This document shows positions 1 to 9,166 of a stretch of DNA of 64,000 nt, piece by piece. The position numbers and the translations under genes are program-made. The notes under the pieces were generated by a model. It saw only the letters and a program-made list of their open reading frames with translations. It was not told the DNA's origin and did no database searches. Each line of letters opens with the position of its first letter. Positions within the stretch are counted from its first letter, which is position 1. The stretch lies in contig NZ_JAGGNW010000011.1 in assembly GCF_018614875.1 (NCBI RefSeq), positions 806,001 to 870,000 of the forward strand, given 5' to 3'. The DNA comes from Variovorax paradoxus (GTDB lineage: Bacteria; Pseudomonadota; Gammaproteobacteria; Burkholderiales; Burkholderiaceae_C).

Positions 1-513
1 GCTCGCGTGGGGCGCCTCTACCGCTATGGCAAGGGCGACGACAGCGCCGCCCTGCGCCTGGACGACTTCATCGTGCCCAACGGCCTCGCCTTCAGCCCCG
101 ACGGCCGCACCATGTACCTCTCGGACTCGCACCCGCAGGTGCAGGCGGTCTGGGCCTTCGATTACGACACCAACACCGGCACGCCGAGCAACCGGCGCCT
201 GTTCGTCGACATGAAGCCCCTGCCCGGCCGCCCCGACGGCGCCGCCATGGACGTCGACGGCTGCTACTGGATCTGCGGCAACGACGCCGGCCAGGTGCAC
301 CGCTTCACGCCAGACGGCCGGCTCGACCGCTCGCTCGAAGTGCCGGTGAAGAAGCCCGCGATGTGCGCCTTCGGCGGCCCGGCGCTCGACACGCTTTTCG
401 TCACCTCGATCCGCCCCGGCGGCACCGACCTGTCGGACCAGCCGCTGGCCGGCGGCGTGTTCGCGCTGCGGCCCGGCGTTGCGGGCGTTCCGGAGTCCGC
501 GTTCGGCGGCTGA
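1..513 (+). CDS. SMP-30/gluconolactonase family protein, C-terminal part
   Basis: The first 170 codons visible are the C-terminal part of a gene that begins before the window. The protein has beta-propeller blades typical of SMP-30/gluconolactonase/LRE enzymes: VPNGLAFSPDGRTMYLSDS near residues 24-42 carries the conserved Asn and Asp that bind the divalent metal, and PDGAAMDVDGCYW follows one blade later. Members hydrolyse aldonolactones to sugar acids. The TRAP transporter and galactarate dehydratase that follow fit a lactone/sugar-acid catabolic operon. The exact substrate is inferred, and the N-terminus is not visible. Confidence 0.85.
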   Translation, partial: ARVGRLYRYGKGDDSAALRLDDFIVPNGLAFSPDGRTMYLSDSHPQVQAVWAFDYDTNTGTPSNRRLFVDMKPLPGRPDGAAMDVDGCYWICGNDAGQVHRFTPDGRLDRSLEVPVKKPAMCAFGGPALDTLFVTSIRPGGTDLSDQPLAGGVFALRPGVAGVPESAFGG

Positions 514-567
514 TTTTTTTCTTTCTTTTTTCTTTTCGACAACCACCCGCCACAGAGGACGAGACAA

Positions 568-1545
568 ATGAAATTCCACAAGACCCTGATCGCACTTGCC
601 GTGGGCGCCGCTGCCGCGCTCACCACCCTGGCCGCCGGTGCCACCGAGTTCCGCTCCGCGGACATCCATCCCGACGACTACCCGACCGTGACCGCCGTCA
701 AGTTCATGGGCGAGCGCCTCAAGGCGCTGTCCGGCGGCAAGCACAGCATCAAGGTGTTCAACAACAGCTCGCTCGGCAGCGAGAAGGACACCATCGAGCA
801 GACCAAGATCGGCGCGCTGCAGATGGTGCGCGTGAACATCGCCCCCATGAACAACATCTGCGCCGAGACGCAGGTGCCGACCATGCCCTTCCTGTTCCGC
901 TCGGTCGACCACCTGCACAAGGTGCTGGATGGCCCGATCGGCGAAGAGATCCTGAAGTCGTGCGAGAAGCAGGGCTTCATCGGCCTCGCCTACTACGACA
1001 GCGGCGCGCGCTCGATGTTCACGGCCAAGAAGCCGGTGCGCACGTTCGCCGACATGAAGGGCCTGAAGGTGCGGGTGCAGCAGTCCGACCTGTGGGTGTC
1101 GATGCTCGAAGCCATGGGCGCCAACGCCACGCCGATGCCCATGGGCGAGGTCTATACCGGCCTGAAGACCGGCCTGATCGACGCCGCCGAGAACAACTAC
1201 CCCACCTATGAGAGCGCCCGCGCCTTCGAAGTGGCCAAGTACTACAGCAAGACCGAGCACTCGATGGCGCCCGAGATGCTGCTGTTCTCCAAGCGTGCGT
1301 GGGACAAGCTTTCCACGGAAGAGCAAGGCTGGCTGCGCCAGGCCGCCAAGGAATCGGTGCCCTACATGCGCAAGCAGTGGGAAGAGCGCGAGATCAAGTC
1401 GCTCGCCACGGTGAAGGCCGGCGGCGCCGAGATCATCGACGTCGACAAGACCCAGTTCCAGGCCGCGATGAAGCCGGTGTACGACAAGTTCATCACGGAC
1501 GCGAAGCTCAAGGATCTGGTGAAGCGCGTGCAGGACACGAAATAG
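568..1545 (+). CDS. TRAP transporter substrate-binding protein, DctP family
   Basis: This 325-residue periplasmic solute-binding protein belongs to a tripartite ATP-independent transporter. A basic N-terminus and hydrophobic stretch ending near ALTTLAAGA form a Sec signal peptide. The mature protein keeps DctP-family segments such as [32 protein letters not shown] and [10 protein letters not shown]. It is followed by the small and large TRAP permeases, so it should deliver an organic acid to them. The neighbouring galactarate dehydratase suggests a hexarate or uronate ligand, which is inference. A dispersed repeat copy separates it from dctQ. Confidence 0.92.
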   Translation: MKFHKTLIALAVGAAAALTTLAAGATEFRSADIHPDDYPTVTAVKFMGERLKALSGGKHSIKVFNNSSLGSEKDTIEQTKIGALQMVRVNIAPMNNICAETQVPTMPFLFRSVDHLHKVLDGPIGEEILKSCEKQGFIGLAYYDSGARSMFTAKKPVRTFADMKGLKVRVQQSDLWVSMLEAMGANATPMPMGEVYTGLKTGLIDAAENNYPTYESARAFEVAKYYSKTEHSMAPEMLLFSKRAWDKLSTEEQGWLRQAAKESVPYMRKQWEEREIKSLATVKAGGAEIIDVDKTQFQAAMKPVYDKFITDAKLKDLVKRVQDTK

Positions 1546-1550
1546 GGCTC

Positions 1551-1644
1551 GCCCCCAAGTCTTCGCGCACTTCGCGTCGCTTCGCCAACCCCCTACCCGG
1601 GGGCAACACCTGAGGCCCGGCAAAGCCGGTTCCTCGGTGTTTCA
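1551..1644 (+). repeat. Dispersed intergenic repeat, copy 1
   Basis: This roughly 94-bp copy lies inside the TRAP operon, between dctP and dctQ. It contains a C-rich/G-rich inverted repeat (CCCCCTACCCGGGGG) and the block GGCCCGGCAAAGCCGGTTCC, ending in GGTGTTTCA. Related copies occur at 22277-22368, 44195-44288 (opposite strand) and 53372-53418 (internally deleted). Confidence 0.85.
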
Positions 1645-1680
1645 CGAAGGGCAGCCTCCTCCTTTTTCGCGCTGAAAAAT

Positions 1681-2169
1681 ATGTACACCAAACTTTGCCG
1701 CACCCTCGCCCGTGCCTGCATGTGGTTGGGCATCCTCGGGCTCGTCGCGGTGATCTGCGCCGTGAGCTGGCAGGTGTTCGGCCGCTACGTGCTCAACAAC
1801 ACCCCCACCTGGGCCGAGAGCCTTGCGCTGCTGCTGGTGATCTACGTCACCATGTTCGGCGTGGCGGTGGGCGTGCGCGATGCGGGCCACATCGGCCTCG
1901 AATCGTTCCTCGTGCTCGCGCCCGACTGGCTGCGCCTGAAGATGGAATACCTGATCCACGCGCTGATCCTGCTGTTCGGCCTGGCCATGGCCTGGAACTG
2001 CGCCTCGCTCGCCCAATCGGTGTGGGATTACAGATTGCCCACGCTCTGGATCTCCGAGGGCTGGAAATACGTGCCCGCCTCCGTGGCCGGCGTCCTCATC
2101 GTGATGTTCTCCATCGAACACATCATCGCCTTGGCCCAGGGCCGCGAAGTCGAACCCGCCTGGGCTTGA
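1681..2169 (+). CDS. TRAP transporter small permease, DctQ family
   Basis: A 162-residue membrane protein with four hydrophobic segments, the size and layout of the DctQ small permease. The segment NNTPTWAESLALLLVIYVTMFG, here split by its helix boundary around residues 40-60, is the family hallmark with the conserved Trp-Ala-Glu. It pairs with the large permease seven bases downstream. No good ribosome-binding site is visible before the ATG; the upstream repeat copy occupies that interval. Confidence 0.9.
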   Translation: MYTKLCRTLARACMWLGILGLVAVICAVSWQVFGRYVLNNTPTWAESLALLLVIYVTMFGVAVGVRDAGHIGLESFLVLAPDWLRLKMEYLIHALILLFGLAMAWNCASLAQSVWDYRLPTLWISEGWKYVPASVAGVLIVMFSIEHIIALAQGREVEPAWA

Positions 2170-2175
2170 GCCACC

Positions 2176-3471
2176 ATGACCATTCCTCTCCTGATTCTTT
2201 GTCTTTCGTTCACGCTCTTCCTGCTGCTGGGCGTGCCGGTCGCTTTTTCGATCGGCCTCTCGGCCCTGTCCACGCTGCTGTATGAAGGCCTGCCGCTCGA
2301 GGTCGGCTTCCAGCAGATGACCTCGGGCATGGGCATCTTCTCGTTCCTCGCGATTCCGTTCTTCATCTTTGCCGGCGAACTGATGCTCTACGGCGGCATC
2401 GCGGACCGCATCGTCAACTTCGCGCGCAACGTCGTCGGCCACGTGCGCGGCGGCCTCGGCATGTCGAACGTGGTGGCCTGCACGCTGTTCGGCGGCGTCT
2501 CGGGCTCGCCCGTGGCAGACGTCTCGGCCATGGGCGCCGTGATGATCCCGATGATGAAGAAAGAGGGCTACCACGCGGACTACGCCGTCAACGTGACGAC
2601 CCATGCGGCACTGGTGGGCGCGCTGATGCCGACCAGCCACAACCTGATCATCTATTCGCTCGCAGCGGGCGGCAAGGTGTCGATCGCGGCGCTGATCCTG
2701 GCGGCGCTGCTGCCGGCGGCGGTGCTCACGCTCAGCAATCTCGCGGCCGCCTACCTGGTGGCGGTGAAGCGCGGCTATCCGGCCGGCAGCTTCCCGGGCT
2801 GGGCCATCGTGGCGCGTTCGTTCGCGGCGGCGCTGCCCGGCCTGTTCATCGTGGTGCTGATCCTCGGCGGCATCCTGTCGGGCGTCTTCACCGCGACCGA
2901 ATCGGCGGCCGTGGCGGTGCTCTATGCGCTGGCGCTCACCATCTTCGTCTACCGCACGCTGAAGTGGGAGCACTTCGTCAAGGCGGCATCGAAGGCGGTG
3001 CGCACCACCGGCGTGATCCTGCTCTTGATCGGCATCTCGAGCACCTTCGGCTACCTGATCAGCCTGTATGGCGTGGCCGAGCTCACGGGCCAGATGCTGT
3101 CGCAGATCACGAGCACGCCGTGGGTGATTTTTCTGCTCATCAACATCATCCTGTTCGTTCTGGGCACATTCCTCGACATGGCCGCGACGATCCTGCTGTG
3201 CACGCCCATTTTCCTGCCGATTGCGCAGCACTACGGCATGAGCTCGGTGCAGTTCGGCATCGTGATGCTGATCAACTGCGCGCTCGGCCTGAACACGCCG
3301 CCGGTGGGCACCACGCAGTTCGTGGGCTGTGCAATTGGCGGTGTGTCGGTGGGCACGGTGATGAAGACCATCTGGCCGTTCTACGGGGCATTGATCTTCG
3401 CGCTCGGCGTGGTCACTTTCGTACCCGCCTTCTCGACCTGGCTGCCCAGCATGTTCATGGTAGTGAAGTAA
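2176..3471 (+). CDS. TRAP transporter large permease, DctM family
   Basis: This 431-residue polytopic protein is the Na+-coupled translocation subunit of the TRAP system. It has about twelve hydrophobic segments and family motifs FLAIPFFIFAGELM, GGVSGSPVADVSAMGAVMIP and ALGLNTPPVGTTQF. It starts seven bases after dctQ and is followed at 3505 by garD, so transporter and enzyme are probably cotranscribed. The ligand is inferred to be a sugar acid from that context. Confidence 0.95.
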   Translation: MTIPLLILCLSFTLFLLLGVPVAFSIGLSALSTLLYEGLPLEVGFQQMTSGMGIFSFLAIPFFIFAGELMLYGGIADRIVNFARNVVGHVRGGLGMSNVVACTLFGGVSGSPVADVSAMGAVMIPMMKKEGYHADYAVNVTTHAALVGALMPTSHNLIIYSLAAGGKVSIAALILAALLPAAVLTLSNLAAAYLVAVKRGYPAGSFPGWAIVARSFAAALPGLFIVVLILGGILSGVFTATESAAVAVLYALALTIFVYRTLKWEHFVKAASKAVRTTGVILLLIGISSTFGYLISLYGVAELTGQMLSQITSTPWVIFLLINIILFVLGTFLDMAATILLCTPIFLPIAQHYGMSSVQFGIVMLINCALGLNTPPVGTTQFVGCAIGGVSVGTVMKTIWPFYGALIFALGVVTFVPAFSTWLPSMFMVVK

Positions 3472-3504
3472 CAGCAGGCACAGCAGCAAGACAGAGGTTC
3501 CGCG

Positions 3505-5094
3505 ATGACCGACCCGAACACCCGAGCCCCCCTTTTCATCCGCATGCATGCGGCGGACAACGTCGCCATCGTGGCCAACGATGGCGGACTGCCCGCCGGC
3601 ACCGTGCTCGCATCCGGCCTGACGCTGGTCGACAAGGTGCCCCAGGCGCACAAGGTCGCGCTGGAAGACATTCCCGAAGGCGGCGTGGTGCGGCGCTACA
3701 ACGTGCCGATCGGCTATGCCTTGAAGCCGATCCCGGCCGGCAGCTGGGTGCACGAGCGCCTGCTGCAGATGCCCGCGGCACGCGCGCTCGACGGGCTGCC
3801 CATCGCCACCGTGAAGCCGCCCGCGCAGCCACCGCTGGAGGGCTACACCTTCGAGGGCTATCGCAACCTCGACGGATCGGTAGGCACGCGCAACATCCTC
3901 GCGATCACGCAGACCGTGCAGTGCGTGGCGGGCGTGGTCGACTTCGCGGTGCAGCGCATCAAGGCCGAACTGCTGCCGAAGTACCCCAACGTCGACGACG
4001 TGGTGGGCCTCGCGCACAGCTACGGCTGCGGCGTGGCGATCGACGCGCCCGATGCGGTGATCCCGATCCGCACGCTGCGCAACATCAGCCTCAACCCGAA
4101 CTTCGGCGGCGAGGTGATGGTCATCAGCCTGGGCTGCGAGAAGCTGCAGCCCGAACGACTGCTGCCACCGGGCAGCATCCCGCTGGTGGACGAGCGCAAT
4201 GTGGCCGACGTCGGCACCAGCGCCGACGAGAAGCTCGACGTGGTGTGCCTGCAGGACGACGCGCACGTCGGCTTCATGTCGATGATCGATTCGATCATGC
4301 GGCAGGCCGAGGAGCATCTGGAGCGGCTGAACGCCCGCAGGCGCGAGACCGTGCCGGCCAGCGAGCTGGTGGTGGGCGTGCAGTGCGGCGGCAGCGATGC
4401 GTTCTCCGGCGTCACGGCCAACCCCGCCGTGGGCTTCTGCACCGACCTGCTGGTGCGCGCCGGCGCCACCGTGATGTTTTCTGAAGTGACCGAGGTGCGC
4501 GACGGCATCGACCAGCTCACCTCGCGCGCCACCACGCCCGCTGTGGCCGAGGCCATGATCCGCGAGATGGCCTGGTACGACGCCTACCTGGAGCGCGGCC
4601 GCGTCGACCGCAGCGCCAACACCACGCCGGGCAACAAGAAGGGCGGGCTGTCGAACATCGTCGAGAAGGCCATGGGCTCGATCGTGAAGAGCGGCAGCGC
4701 GCCGATCTCGGGCGTGGTCGCGCCGGGCGAAAAGGCCAGGCAGAAGGGCCTGCTCTATGCGGCCACGCCGGCCAGCGACTTCATCTGCGGCACGCTGCAG
4801 CTGGCCGCCGGCATGAACCTGCACGTGTTCACCACCGGCCGCGGCACGCCCTACGGCCTGGCCGAGGTGCCGGTGATCAAGGTGGCCACGCGCAGCGATC
4901 TCGCGCGCCGCTGGCACGACCTGATGGACGTGAACGCGGGCCGCATCGCCGACGGCGAGGCCAGCATCGAGGACATCGGCTGGGAGCTGTTCCGCCTGAT
5001 GCTCGACGTGGCCAGCGGCAGGAAGAAGACCTGGGCCGAACAGTGGAAGCTGCACAACGCGCTGGTGCTGTTCAACCCCGCACCCGTGACCTGA
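3505..5094 (+). CDS. garD: Galactarate dehydratase
   Basis: This 529-residue protein aligns along its length with what I know of E. coli GarD (about 523 residues). Shared segments include [60 protein letters not shown] and [10 protein letters not shown]. An N-terminal SAF-like domain (about 1-105) precedes the UxaA-type catalytic region. The enzyme dehydrates galactarate to 5-keto-4-deoxy-D-glucarate in the cytosol. The closely related altronate dehydratase is less likely because the GarD-specific segments are so well kept. It lies downstream of the TRAP genes, which probably import its substrate. Confidence 0.92.
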   Translation: MTDPNTRAPLFIRMHAADNVAIVANDGGLPAGTVLASGLTLVDKVPQAHKVALEDIPEGGVVRRYNVPIGYALKPIPAGSWVHERLLQMPAARALDGLPIATVKPPAQPPLEGYTFEGYRNLDGSVGTRNILAITQTVQCVAGVVDFAVQRIKAELLPKYPNVDDVVGLAHSYGCGVAIDAPDAVIPIRTLRNISLNPNFGGEVMVISLGCEKLQPERLLPPGSIPLVDERNVADVGTSADEKLDVVCLQDDAHVGFMSMIDSIMRQAEEHLERLNARRRETVPASELVVGVQCGGSDAFSGVTANPAVGFCTDLLVRAGATVMFSEVTEVRDGIDQLTSRATTPAVAEAMIREMAWYDAYLERGRVDRSANTTPGNKKGGLSNIVEKAMGSIVKSGSAPISGVVAPGEKARQKGLLYAATPASDFICGTLQLAAGMNLHVFTTGRGTPYGLAEVPVIKVATRSDLARRWHDLMDVNAGRIADGEASIEDIGWELFRLMLDVASGRKKTWAEQWKLHNALVLFNPAPVT

Positions 5095-5116
5095 CCTCAC
5101 CTCGAAAGGAACATCC

Positions 5117-5878
5117 ATGGAAGACCTCAAGGGCAAGACTGCGCTCGTCACCGGCGCCAGCACCGGCATCGGTGCCGCCGTGGCCATTGCGTTCGCTGCG
5201 CGCGGCATGCGCGTGGCGGTGCACTACAACAGCTCGGCAGATGCCGCGAACCAGGTGGCCGAAGCCATCCGCAAGGCCGGCGGCGACGCCTTCACGCTGC
5301 AGGCCGACGTGCGCGACACGGCTGCGATCCGCGAATGCGTCAAGCAGACGGCATCGCGGTTCGGCCGCATCGACGTGCTGGTGAACAACGCCGGCAGCCT
5401 GGTCAAGCGCGTGCCCATCGCCGAGTTCGACGATGCGCTGTTCGACGAAGTGATGCACATCAACGCACGCTCCGTGCTCGCGTTCTCGCGCGAGGTGGTG
5501 CCGCTGATGCGCAGCCACGGCGGCGGCAACATCATCAACGTGACCTCGGTCGCGGCACGCACCGGCGGCGGGCCCGGCGCCTACCTGTATGCGGGTTCCA
5601 AGGGTTTCGTGAGCACGGCCACGCACGGGCTCGCGAGGGAACTCGTCGGCGACAACATCCGCGTCAACGCGGTGGCGCCCGGCGTGATCCAGACACCGTT
5701 CCAGGACCGCTTCTCGACGCCCGCGATGCTCGAATCGTTCCGCGCCGCCATCCCGATGGGCCGCATCGGTACGCCCGACGAATGCGTGGGCGCTTTTCTT
5801 TACCTGGCTTCGGAGCAGCTCTCGGGCTACGTGACGGGGCAGGTGATCGAGGTGAACGGCGGGCAGTACATGCCCTGA
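5117..5878 (+). CDS. SDR family NAD(P)-dependent oxidoreductase
   Basis: A classical short-chain dehydrogenase of 253 residues. The cofactor motif TGASTGIG is at residues 12-19, NNAG near residue 90, and the catalytic pair is Tyr158 and Lys162 in YAGSK. The end ASEQLSGYVTGQVIEVNGG is typical of FabG/glucose-dehydrogenase-like members. It is not the uronate dehydrogenase (Udh) type. Its position after garD suggests oxidation or reduction of a sugar or keto acid, but the substrate cannot be read from sequence. A ribosome-binding site (AAAGGA) lies just ahead of the ATG. Confidence 0.88.
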   Translation: MEDLKGKTALVTGASTGIGAAVAIAFAARGMRVAVHYNSSADAANQVAEAIRKAGGDAFTLQADVRDTAAIRECVKQTASRFGRIDVLVNNAGSLVKRVPIAEFDDALFDEVMHINARSVLAFSREVVPLMRSHGGGNIINVTSVAARTGGGPGAYLYAGSKGFVSTATHGLARELVGDNIRVNAVAPGVIQTPFQDRFSTPAMLESFRAAIPMGRIGTPDECVGAFLYLASEQLSGYVTGQVIEVNGGQYMP

Positions 5879-5936
5879 CGCGGGAATGCCTCTTTCGAGG
5901 CTTCGAGACCAGATCAACAACGGAGACGACAACCTG

Positions 5937-6917
5937 ATGAAGAGAAGCAGATTCCTGGGCGGCCTTGCCGCCCTTTCGGCCACGGCAGCCCTTTCGCTCG
6001 GATTCGCCGCGACCGCCTCGGCGCAGGCCAACGACTTTCCGAGCCGCACGATCGAGCTGCTGGTGCCCTACCAGCCAGGCGGCGGCACCGACGGCCTGGC
6101 ACGCGCCTTCGCCGAAGCCAGCCGCAAGCACATCTCGCAGAGCATCGTGATCGTCAACCGCCCCGGCGCGGGCGGCGCCATCGGCTGGACCGAGGTGATC
6201 AACGCCAAGCCCGACGGCTACAAGCTCGCGGTGCTCACGGTCGAACTGCTGACGCTGCCGCACCTGGGCCTGGCCAAGTTCAACTACGACGACTTCCAGC
6301 CCATCGCGCAGCTCAACGCCGACCCGGCCGCGATCACCGTCAAGGCCGATGCGCCGTGGAACACGATCGAGGAATTCCTCGCTGCGGCAAGGAAGTCGCC
6401 CGAAAGCGTGCGCGTCGGCAATTCGGGCAACGGCTCGATCTGGCACCTTGCCGCCGCGGCGCTGGAAGACAAGACCGGCACCCGGTTCGGCCACATTCCG
6501 TTCCAGGGCGCGGCGCCCGCGGTGCTGGCGCTGCTGGGCGGCCACATCGAGGCCGTGGCGGTGAGCCCGGCCGAAGTCACGACGCATGTCCAGTCCGGCA
6601 AGCTCAAGGTGCTGATGGTCATGGCCGACAAGCGCGTGAAGGGCTTCGAGAAAGTGCCCACCGCCAAGGAGCGCGGCATCGACCTGTCGATCGGCACGTG
6701 GCGGGGCCTCGGCGCGCCGAAGAACACGCCGCCCGAGGTGATGGCCAAACTGCGCGAGATCACGGCCAAGACCGCGGCCGAACCGCTCATGCACGAGGTG
6801 ATGGACCGGCAGAACCTCGGCTACGTCTATACCGACGGCGCCGTGTTCAAGGAAACGCTGGCCAAGGACAACGCGTACTTCAAGGCGCTGATCGCCAAGC
6901 TCAACATCAAGCCATGA
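5937..6917 (+). CDS. Bug family (TctC-like) solute-binding protein
   Basis: A 326-residue periplasmic binding protein of the tripartite tricarboxylate transporter/Bug family. The signal peptide ends near residue 27 (AATASA). Family features are VPYQPGGGTDGLARAFAE, NRPGAGGAIGWTEV and HIPFQGAAPAVLALLGGHIEAV. I chose the ATG at 5937 because it begins the signal peptide; the open frame upstream has no export signal. No TctA or TctB membrane partners are in the window, so it is an orphan binding protein. Its stop codon overlaps the next start (ATGA). Confidence 0.92.
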   Translation: MKRSRFLGGLAALSATAALSLGFAATASAQANDFPSRTIELLVPYQPGGGTDGLARAFAEASRKHISQSIVIVNRPGAGGAIGWTEVINAKPDGYKLAVLTVELLTLPHLGLAKFNYDDFQPIAQLNADPAAITVKADAPWNTIEEFLAAARKSPESVRVGNSGNGSIWHLAAAALEDKTGTRFGHIPFQGAAPAVLALLGGHIEAVAVSPAEVTTHVQSGKLKVLMVMADKRVKGFEKVPTAKERGIDLSIGTWRGLGAPKNTPPEVMAKLREITAKTAAEPLMHEVMDRQNLGYVYTDGAVFKETLAKDNAYFKALIAKLNIKP

Positions 6918-7993
6918 ACCCCACGACCATGAAAACCACCATCGCATCGCTGCTCTGGCTTGCCGCCGCCACGCCGGCCTCGGCGGCCACCTGGGTCTAC
7001 GTGTCCAACGCCGACAGCCAGGAGATCGCGGTGCTCGAGCTGGACCGTGGCCAGGGCGTGCTCAAGCCGGTGCAGACGCTCAATGTCGGCGGGACGGTCA
7101 TGCCGATGGCCGTGAGCCACGACAAGCGCATGCTCTACGCCGCGCTGCGCTCGCAGCCGTTCCGCGTGGTCTCGCTGTCGATCGACGCGGCCACCGGCAA
7201 GTTGCAGAAGCTCGGCGAAGCGCCGCTGGCCGACAGCATGGCCAACATCGACCTCGACGCGAGCGGCAAGTGGCTCTTCGCGGCCTCCTACCAGGGCGGC
7301 AAGATCTCGGTCAACGCCATCGGCAAGGACGGTGCGGTGGGCCCGATCCAGCAGCTGGTGCAGACCGCGCCGAATGCGCATGCGGTCCACGCGGATGCCG
7401 GCAACCGCTTCGTGCTCGCAACCAGCCTGGGCGGCGACAACGTGTCGAGCTGGCGCTTCGACGCGGAGAAGGGACTGCTGTCGGCCAACGATCCGCCGCT
7501 GACCATGGGCACAGCCAAATCGGGGCCGCGCCACTTCGTCTGGGACAAGGCGCAGCGCCACGTCTACCTGCTGAACGAGCTCGACGCCGCCTTGCAGGTG
7601 TACGCCTGGGACGCCGCGCGCGGCACGCTCAAGCTGGAACAAAGCACCACCACGCTGCCGCCGGGATTCACGGGCAAGCCCTGGGCGGCCGACCTGCACC
7701 TGACGCCGGACGGGCGCTTCCTGTATGCCTCGGAGCGCACCTCGAGCACGCTCTCGGCGTTCAAGGTGGACGCGGCGAGCGGCCAGCTGCAGCCGCTGGG
7801 CCAGACGCCGACCGAGAAAACGCCGCGCGGCTTCGCGATCGATCCGAGCGGCCGCTACCTGCTTGCCGCCGGGCAGGAATCGCACGGCATTTCGCTGTAT
7901 GCCATCGATTCCACCACCGGCGCGCTGGGCAAGCCTTCGCGCACGGAAGTGGGCAAGAACCCGAACTGGATCGAGATCGTCGACACACCGTGA
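6914..7993 (+). CDS. Secreted beta-propeller lactonase, YbhE/Pgl-like
   Basis: A 359-residue seven-bladed propeller of the lactonase (YbhE/6-phosphogluconolactonase-like) family, with repeated blades such as YVSNADSQEIAVLELD, HVYLLNELDAALQVYAWD and GRFLYASERTSSTLSAFKV. Unlike cytosolic Pgl, it carries a clear signal peptide (residues 6-25, ending TPASAA), so it probably opens sugar lactones in the periplasm. The ATG at 6914 overlaps the previous TGA; a second ATG at 6929 would give an equally good signal peptide. It is embedded in the sugar-acid locus. Confidence 0.85.
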   Translation: MNPTTMKTTIASLLWLAAATPASAATWVYVSNADSQEIAVLELDRGQGVLKPVQTLNVGGTVMPMAVSHDKRMLYAALRSQPFRVVSLSIDAATGKLQKLGEAPLADSMANIDLDASGKWLFAASYQGGKISVNAIGKDGAVGPIQQLVQTAPNAHAVHADAGNRFVLATSLGGDNVSSWRFDAEKGLLSANDPPLTMGTAKSGPRHFVWDKAQRHVYLLNELDAALQVYAWDAARGTLKLEQSTTTLPPGFTGKPWAADLHLTPDGRFLYASERTSSTLSAFKVDAASGQLQPLGQTPTEKTPRGFAIDPSGRYLLAAGQESHGISLYAIDSTTGALGKPSRTEVGKNPNWIEIVDTP

Positions 7994-8028
7994 CGACGGC
8001 CGCCAACATCATCAAAGGAGATTTCGCA

Positions 8029-9021
8029 ATGCAACGCCGCACACTGATTCGCACCGCCCTCGCCTCTTCGCTCGCCGTGGGCCTGCCCGCGTTCGCGCAG
8101 GGTCCCAACAACTGGCCCACGGGCAAGGCCGTCACCTACCTGGTGCCCTTTCCCGCGGGCGGCACGACCGACGTGCTGGCCCGCCTGATCGGCCAGAAGC
8201 TCGGTCCGGTGCTGGGCACGAGCGTGATCATCGACAACAAGGGCGGCGCCGGCGGCAGCGTGGGCTCGGAGATCGGCGCGCGCGCCGCGCCCGACGGCTT
8301 CATGATGGTGGGCGGCACGATCAGCTCGCACGCGATCAACGTGAGCCTGTACCCGAAGCTCGGCTACGACCCGCAGAAGTCGTTCGCGCCGGTGACGCTG
8401 ATCGGCACCAATCCGCTGGTGCTGGTGGTGAACCAGGCCAGCCCCTACAAGACGCTGAAGGACGTGCTGGAAGCCAGCAAGACCAAGTCGGGCGGCCTCT
8501 CGTCGGCATCGGCCGGCACGGGCACCTCGCAGCATCTGTCGCTGGAACTGCTGGCCTTCAAGTCGGGCGTGAAGTTCACGCACATTCCGTACAAGGGCAG
8601 CGGCCCGGCGATCCAGGACGTGATCGGCGGCCAGGTCGACATGATGTTCGACACCACCGTGGTGGCCGGCCCGCACGTCCAGAGCGGCAAGCTGCGCGCC
8701 ATTGCGGTGACCTCGGCCAAGCGCCTGGCCTCGATGCCCGATGTGCCGACGGTGGCGGAGTCGGGCGTGCCCGGACTGCAGGACTTCGAGGTGCTGTCGT
8801 GGCAGGCGATCTTCGTGCCCGCGGGCACGCCGGCACCCATCGTCGACCGGCTGCACACCGAAATCCGCAAGATCCTGGCAACGCCCGAGATGCAGGACAA
8901 GCTCAAGGGCTTCGGCATGGAACCCGCCGACCTGACGACGGCAAAGATCGCGGCCTTCCAGAAGGCCGAGGTCGAGAAGTGGGCGCAGGTGATCAAGGCG
9001 GCAGGCATCAAGGCGGACTGA
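8029..9021 (+). CDS. Bug family (TctC-like) solute-binding protein
   Basis: A second Bug-type periplasmic binding protein in the sugar-acid locus, 330 residues long. The signal peptide is MQRRTLIRTALASSLAVGLP and ends at AFAQ. Conserved segments are LVPFPAGGTTDVLARLIGQ, DNKGGAGGSVGSEIGARAAP and HIPYKGSGPAIQDVIGGQVD. An AAAGGAG ribosome-binding site sits eight bases before the ATG. It is not closely similar to the neighbouring copy at 5937, so it may bind a different carboxylate. No membrane partners are nearby. Confidence 0.93.
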   Translation: MQRRTLIRTALASSLAVGLPAFAQGPNNWPTGKAVTYLVPFPAGGTTDVLARLIGQKLGPVLGTSVIIDNKGGAGGSVGSEIGARAAPDGFMMVGGTISSHAINVSLYPKLGYDPQKSFAPVTLIGTNPLVLVVNQASPYKTLKDVLEASKTKSGGLSSASAGTGTSQHLSLELLAFKSGVKFTHIPYKGSGPAIQDVIGGQVDMMFDTTVVAGPHVQSGKLRAIAVTSAKRLASMPDVPTVAESGVPGLQDFEVLSWQAIFVPAGTPAPIVDRLHTEIRKILATPEMQDKLKGFGMEPADLTTAKIAAFQKAEVEKWAQVIKAAGIKAD

Positions 9022-9166
9022 CTTCGACCGGCATGCCCGCCCGCAAAGGGGCGCCGGGTACGAACGAGGAGCTCCCATACAAGGGAAGCTTCCTACGTCC
9101 GGGCCCCGGAGCCCTTTATAGAATGCCCCTCCGATTCGCATTCCAGGCATTCCAGGCCTCCCCCAC

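Noticed and set aside
1642-5208. A 1188-codon open frame on the minus strand
   Set aside because: It is antisense to the TRAP genes and garD, rich in His, Arg, Gly and Ala with no family resemblance; long open antisense frames are expected at this GC content.
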